From assembly GCA_947447985.1 (NCBI GenBank), contig CANFLX010000004.1, positions 52,371 through 116,370 of the forward strand: DNA of 64,000 bases. The letters are read 5' to 3'. Under the pieces are notes generated by a model, which was not told the DNA's origin, made no database searches, and saw only the letters and a program-made list of their open reading frames with translations. A program made the translations under genes and the position numbers. Shown one piece after another: positions 62,835 through 64,000 of the stretch. The stretch comes from Comamonadaceae bacterium. GTDB taxonomy: Bacteria; Pseudomonadota; Gammaproteobacteria; Burkholderiales; Burkholderiaceae_C. The stretch's first letter is position 1; every line of letters starts with the position of its first letter.

Positions 62835-64000
62835 ATGACAATGTTCAAAAAAGTTAGCAAAACCTTCCAATGGGGCCAGCACACGGTCACCATGGAAACC
62901 GGCGAAATCGCTCGCCAATCCACCGGCGCTGTGCTGTTGGACATGGACGGCACCGTCGTTTTGGCCACTGTGGTTGCCAAGACCGAAGGCAAAGCCGGCC
63001 AGGATTTCTTCCCCTTGACCGTGGACTACCTTGAGAAAAGCTATGCCGCAGGCAAGATTCCTGGCAGCTTCTTCAAGCGCGAAGGCCGCCCCAGCGAATT
63101 CGAGACGCTCACCAGCCGCCTGATCGACCGCCCGATCCGCCCTCTGTTCCCCGAAGGCTTCTTCAACGAAGTGCACGTTGTGGTGCACACCGTGTCGCTC
63201 AACCCCGAAGTCGATGCCGACATCGCCGCCCTGATTGCTGTGAGCGCTGCCCTGTCGATCAGCGGCGTGCCTTTCAATGGCCCCATTGGCGCAGCCCGCG
63301 TGGGCTACGTGAACGGCCAGTACGTCTTGAACCCCGGCCAAACCCAGCGCAAAGATTCCATCCTGGACCTGGTGGTGGCCGGTACCGAAGCGGCTGTGTT
63401 GATGGTCGAGTCCGAAGCCATGCAGTTGTCCGAAGAGATCATGCTGGGCGCCGTGGTGTTCGGCCATGAGCAAGGCAACATCGCCGTCAGCGCCATCCAC
63501 GACCTGGTGCGTGAAGCCGGCAAACCGTTGTGGGACTGGAAAGCCCCCGCCAAGGACGAGGCCCTGATCGCCAAGATCGACGCCCTGGCCAAAGACAAGC
63601 TGGTGGCTGCCTACCAAATCCGCAACAAGCAAGCCCGCACCCAAGCCTGCCGCAGCGCCTACGCGGACGTGATGGCCGCCCTCAAAGCCGAAGGCGCTGC
63701 ATTTGACAGCGTGGCGGTTGAAGGCCTGTTGTTTGAAATCGAAGCCAAGATCGTTCGCAGCCAAATTTTGGCAGGCGAGCCCCGTATTGACGGCCGCGAC
63801 ACCCGCACCGTGCGCGCCATTGAAATCCGCAACAGCGTGCTGCCCCGCACCCACGGTTCGGCCTTGTTTACCCGGGGTGAAACCCAGGCCCTGGTCGTAA
63901 CCACCTTGGGCACCGAGCGCGATGCCCAGCGTATTGACGCCCTGAGCGGCGACTACGAAGACCGCTTCATGCTGCACTACAACATGCCTCCCTTCGCCAC
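62835..64000 (+). CDS. pnp: Polyribonucleotide nucleotidyltransferase (partial, runs off the right edge)
   Basis: The first 388 codons are present, starting at ATG 62835 (ATG 62841 possible). The first RNase PH domain shows [35 protein letters not shown] and [20 protein letters not shown]; the second begins [16 protein letters not shown] and [13 protein letters not shown] and S1 domains lie beyond the edge. PNPase degrades RNA by phosphorolysis in the degradosome. Confidence 0.97.
   Translation, partial: MTMFKKVSKTFQWGQHTVTMETGEIARQSTGAVLLDMDGTVVLATVVAKTEGKAGQDFFPLTVDYLEKSYAAGKIPGSFFKREGRPSEFETLTSRLIDRPIRPLFPEGFFNEVHVVVHTVSLNPEVDADIAALIAVSAALSISGVPFNGPIGAARVGYVNGQYVLNPGQTQRKDSILDLVVAGTEAAVLMVESEAMQLSEEIMLGAVVFGHEQGNIAVSAIHDLVREAGKPLWDWKAPAKDEALIAKIDALAKDKLVAAYQIRNKQARTQACRSAYADVMAALKAEGAAFDSVAVEGLLFEIEAKIVRSQILAGEPRIDGRDTRTVRAIEIRNSVLPRTHGSALFTRGETQALVVTTLGTERDAQRIDALSGDYEDRFMLHYNMPPFA

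Overview
The window looks like a chromosomal piece of a betaproteobacterium of the order Burkholderiales, most likely a Comamonadaceae-type organism. This is inferred from GC-rich coding, the rpsO-pnp pair, a Bug-type solute receptor, an SAH riboswitch and the kinds of proteins present; no ribosomal RNA is available to confirm it.

Region 1 (about 1-39.8 kb) is an accessory surface-modification and export region. A type I secretion system (TolC-like porin, LapB-like ABC exporter and HlyD-family adaptor, 3637-8261) forms one operon with cysQ, the phosphatase that removes PAP, the by-product of PAPS-dependent sulfotransferases. It is followed by a giant repetitive protein of about 4779 residues (13793-28132), the evident candidate substrate. 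Around these lie four sulfotransferase-type genes: a TPR-sulfotransferase-TPR protein, an atypical P-loop protein, a Stf0-type protein and a tandem two-domain protein. The region also holds a SPINDLY/OGT-type glycosyltransferase, a SAM methyltransferase, an exported trypsin-like protease, a carrier-protein-linked adenylation/SGNH fusion that resembles DltA-DltC-DltD in one chain, an MsbA-type ABC exporter and a cyanophycin-synthetase-like ATP-grasp protein. Taken together they suggest a system that makes, sulfates and glycosylates (or otherwise decorates) a secreted giant beta-solenoid adhesin. Xanthomonas RaxX/RaxST/RaxABC, where a sulfated peptide leaves by a type I exporter, is the nearest known precedent.

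Region 2 (about 40-45.9 kb) is metabolic: an EamA transporter, an SCP2-like protein, both subunits of a biotin-dependent acyl-CoA carboxylase, a BKACE-type beta-keto acid cleavage enzyme and a tRNA-Arg(ACG) with a strong terminator.

Region 3 (about 46-62.2 kb) is a choline/glycine-betaine and one-carbon region. It holds proV-proW and a GbdR-like regulator in one overlapping operon, and purU. A corrinoid methyl-transfer operon follows (corrinoid protein, DUF1638, 'virulence factor' family, MTHFR C-terminal-domain protein, MetF, methyl-THF:corrinoid methyltransferase, RACo-like activator). Next are a choline-binding protein, betB, betA and a betaine/homocysteine methyltransferase under an SAH riboswitch. 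The genes would import choline or betaine, oxidise choline to betaine, pass methyl groups to homocysteine and to tetrahydrofolate, and release formate through PurU. Region 4 is the housekeeping pair rpsO and pnp (the latter cut by the right edge).
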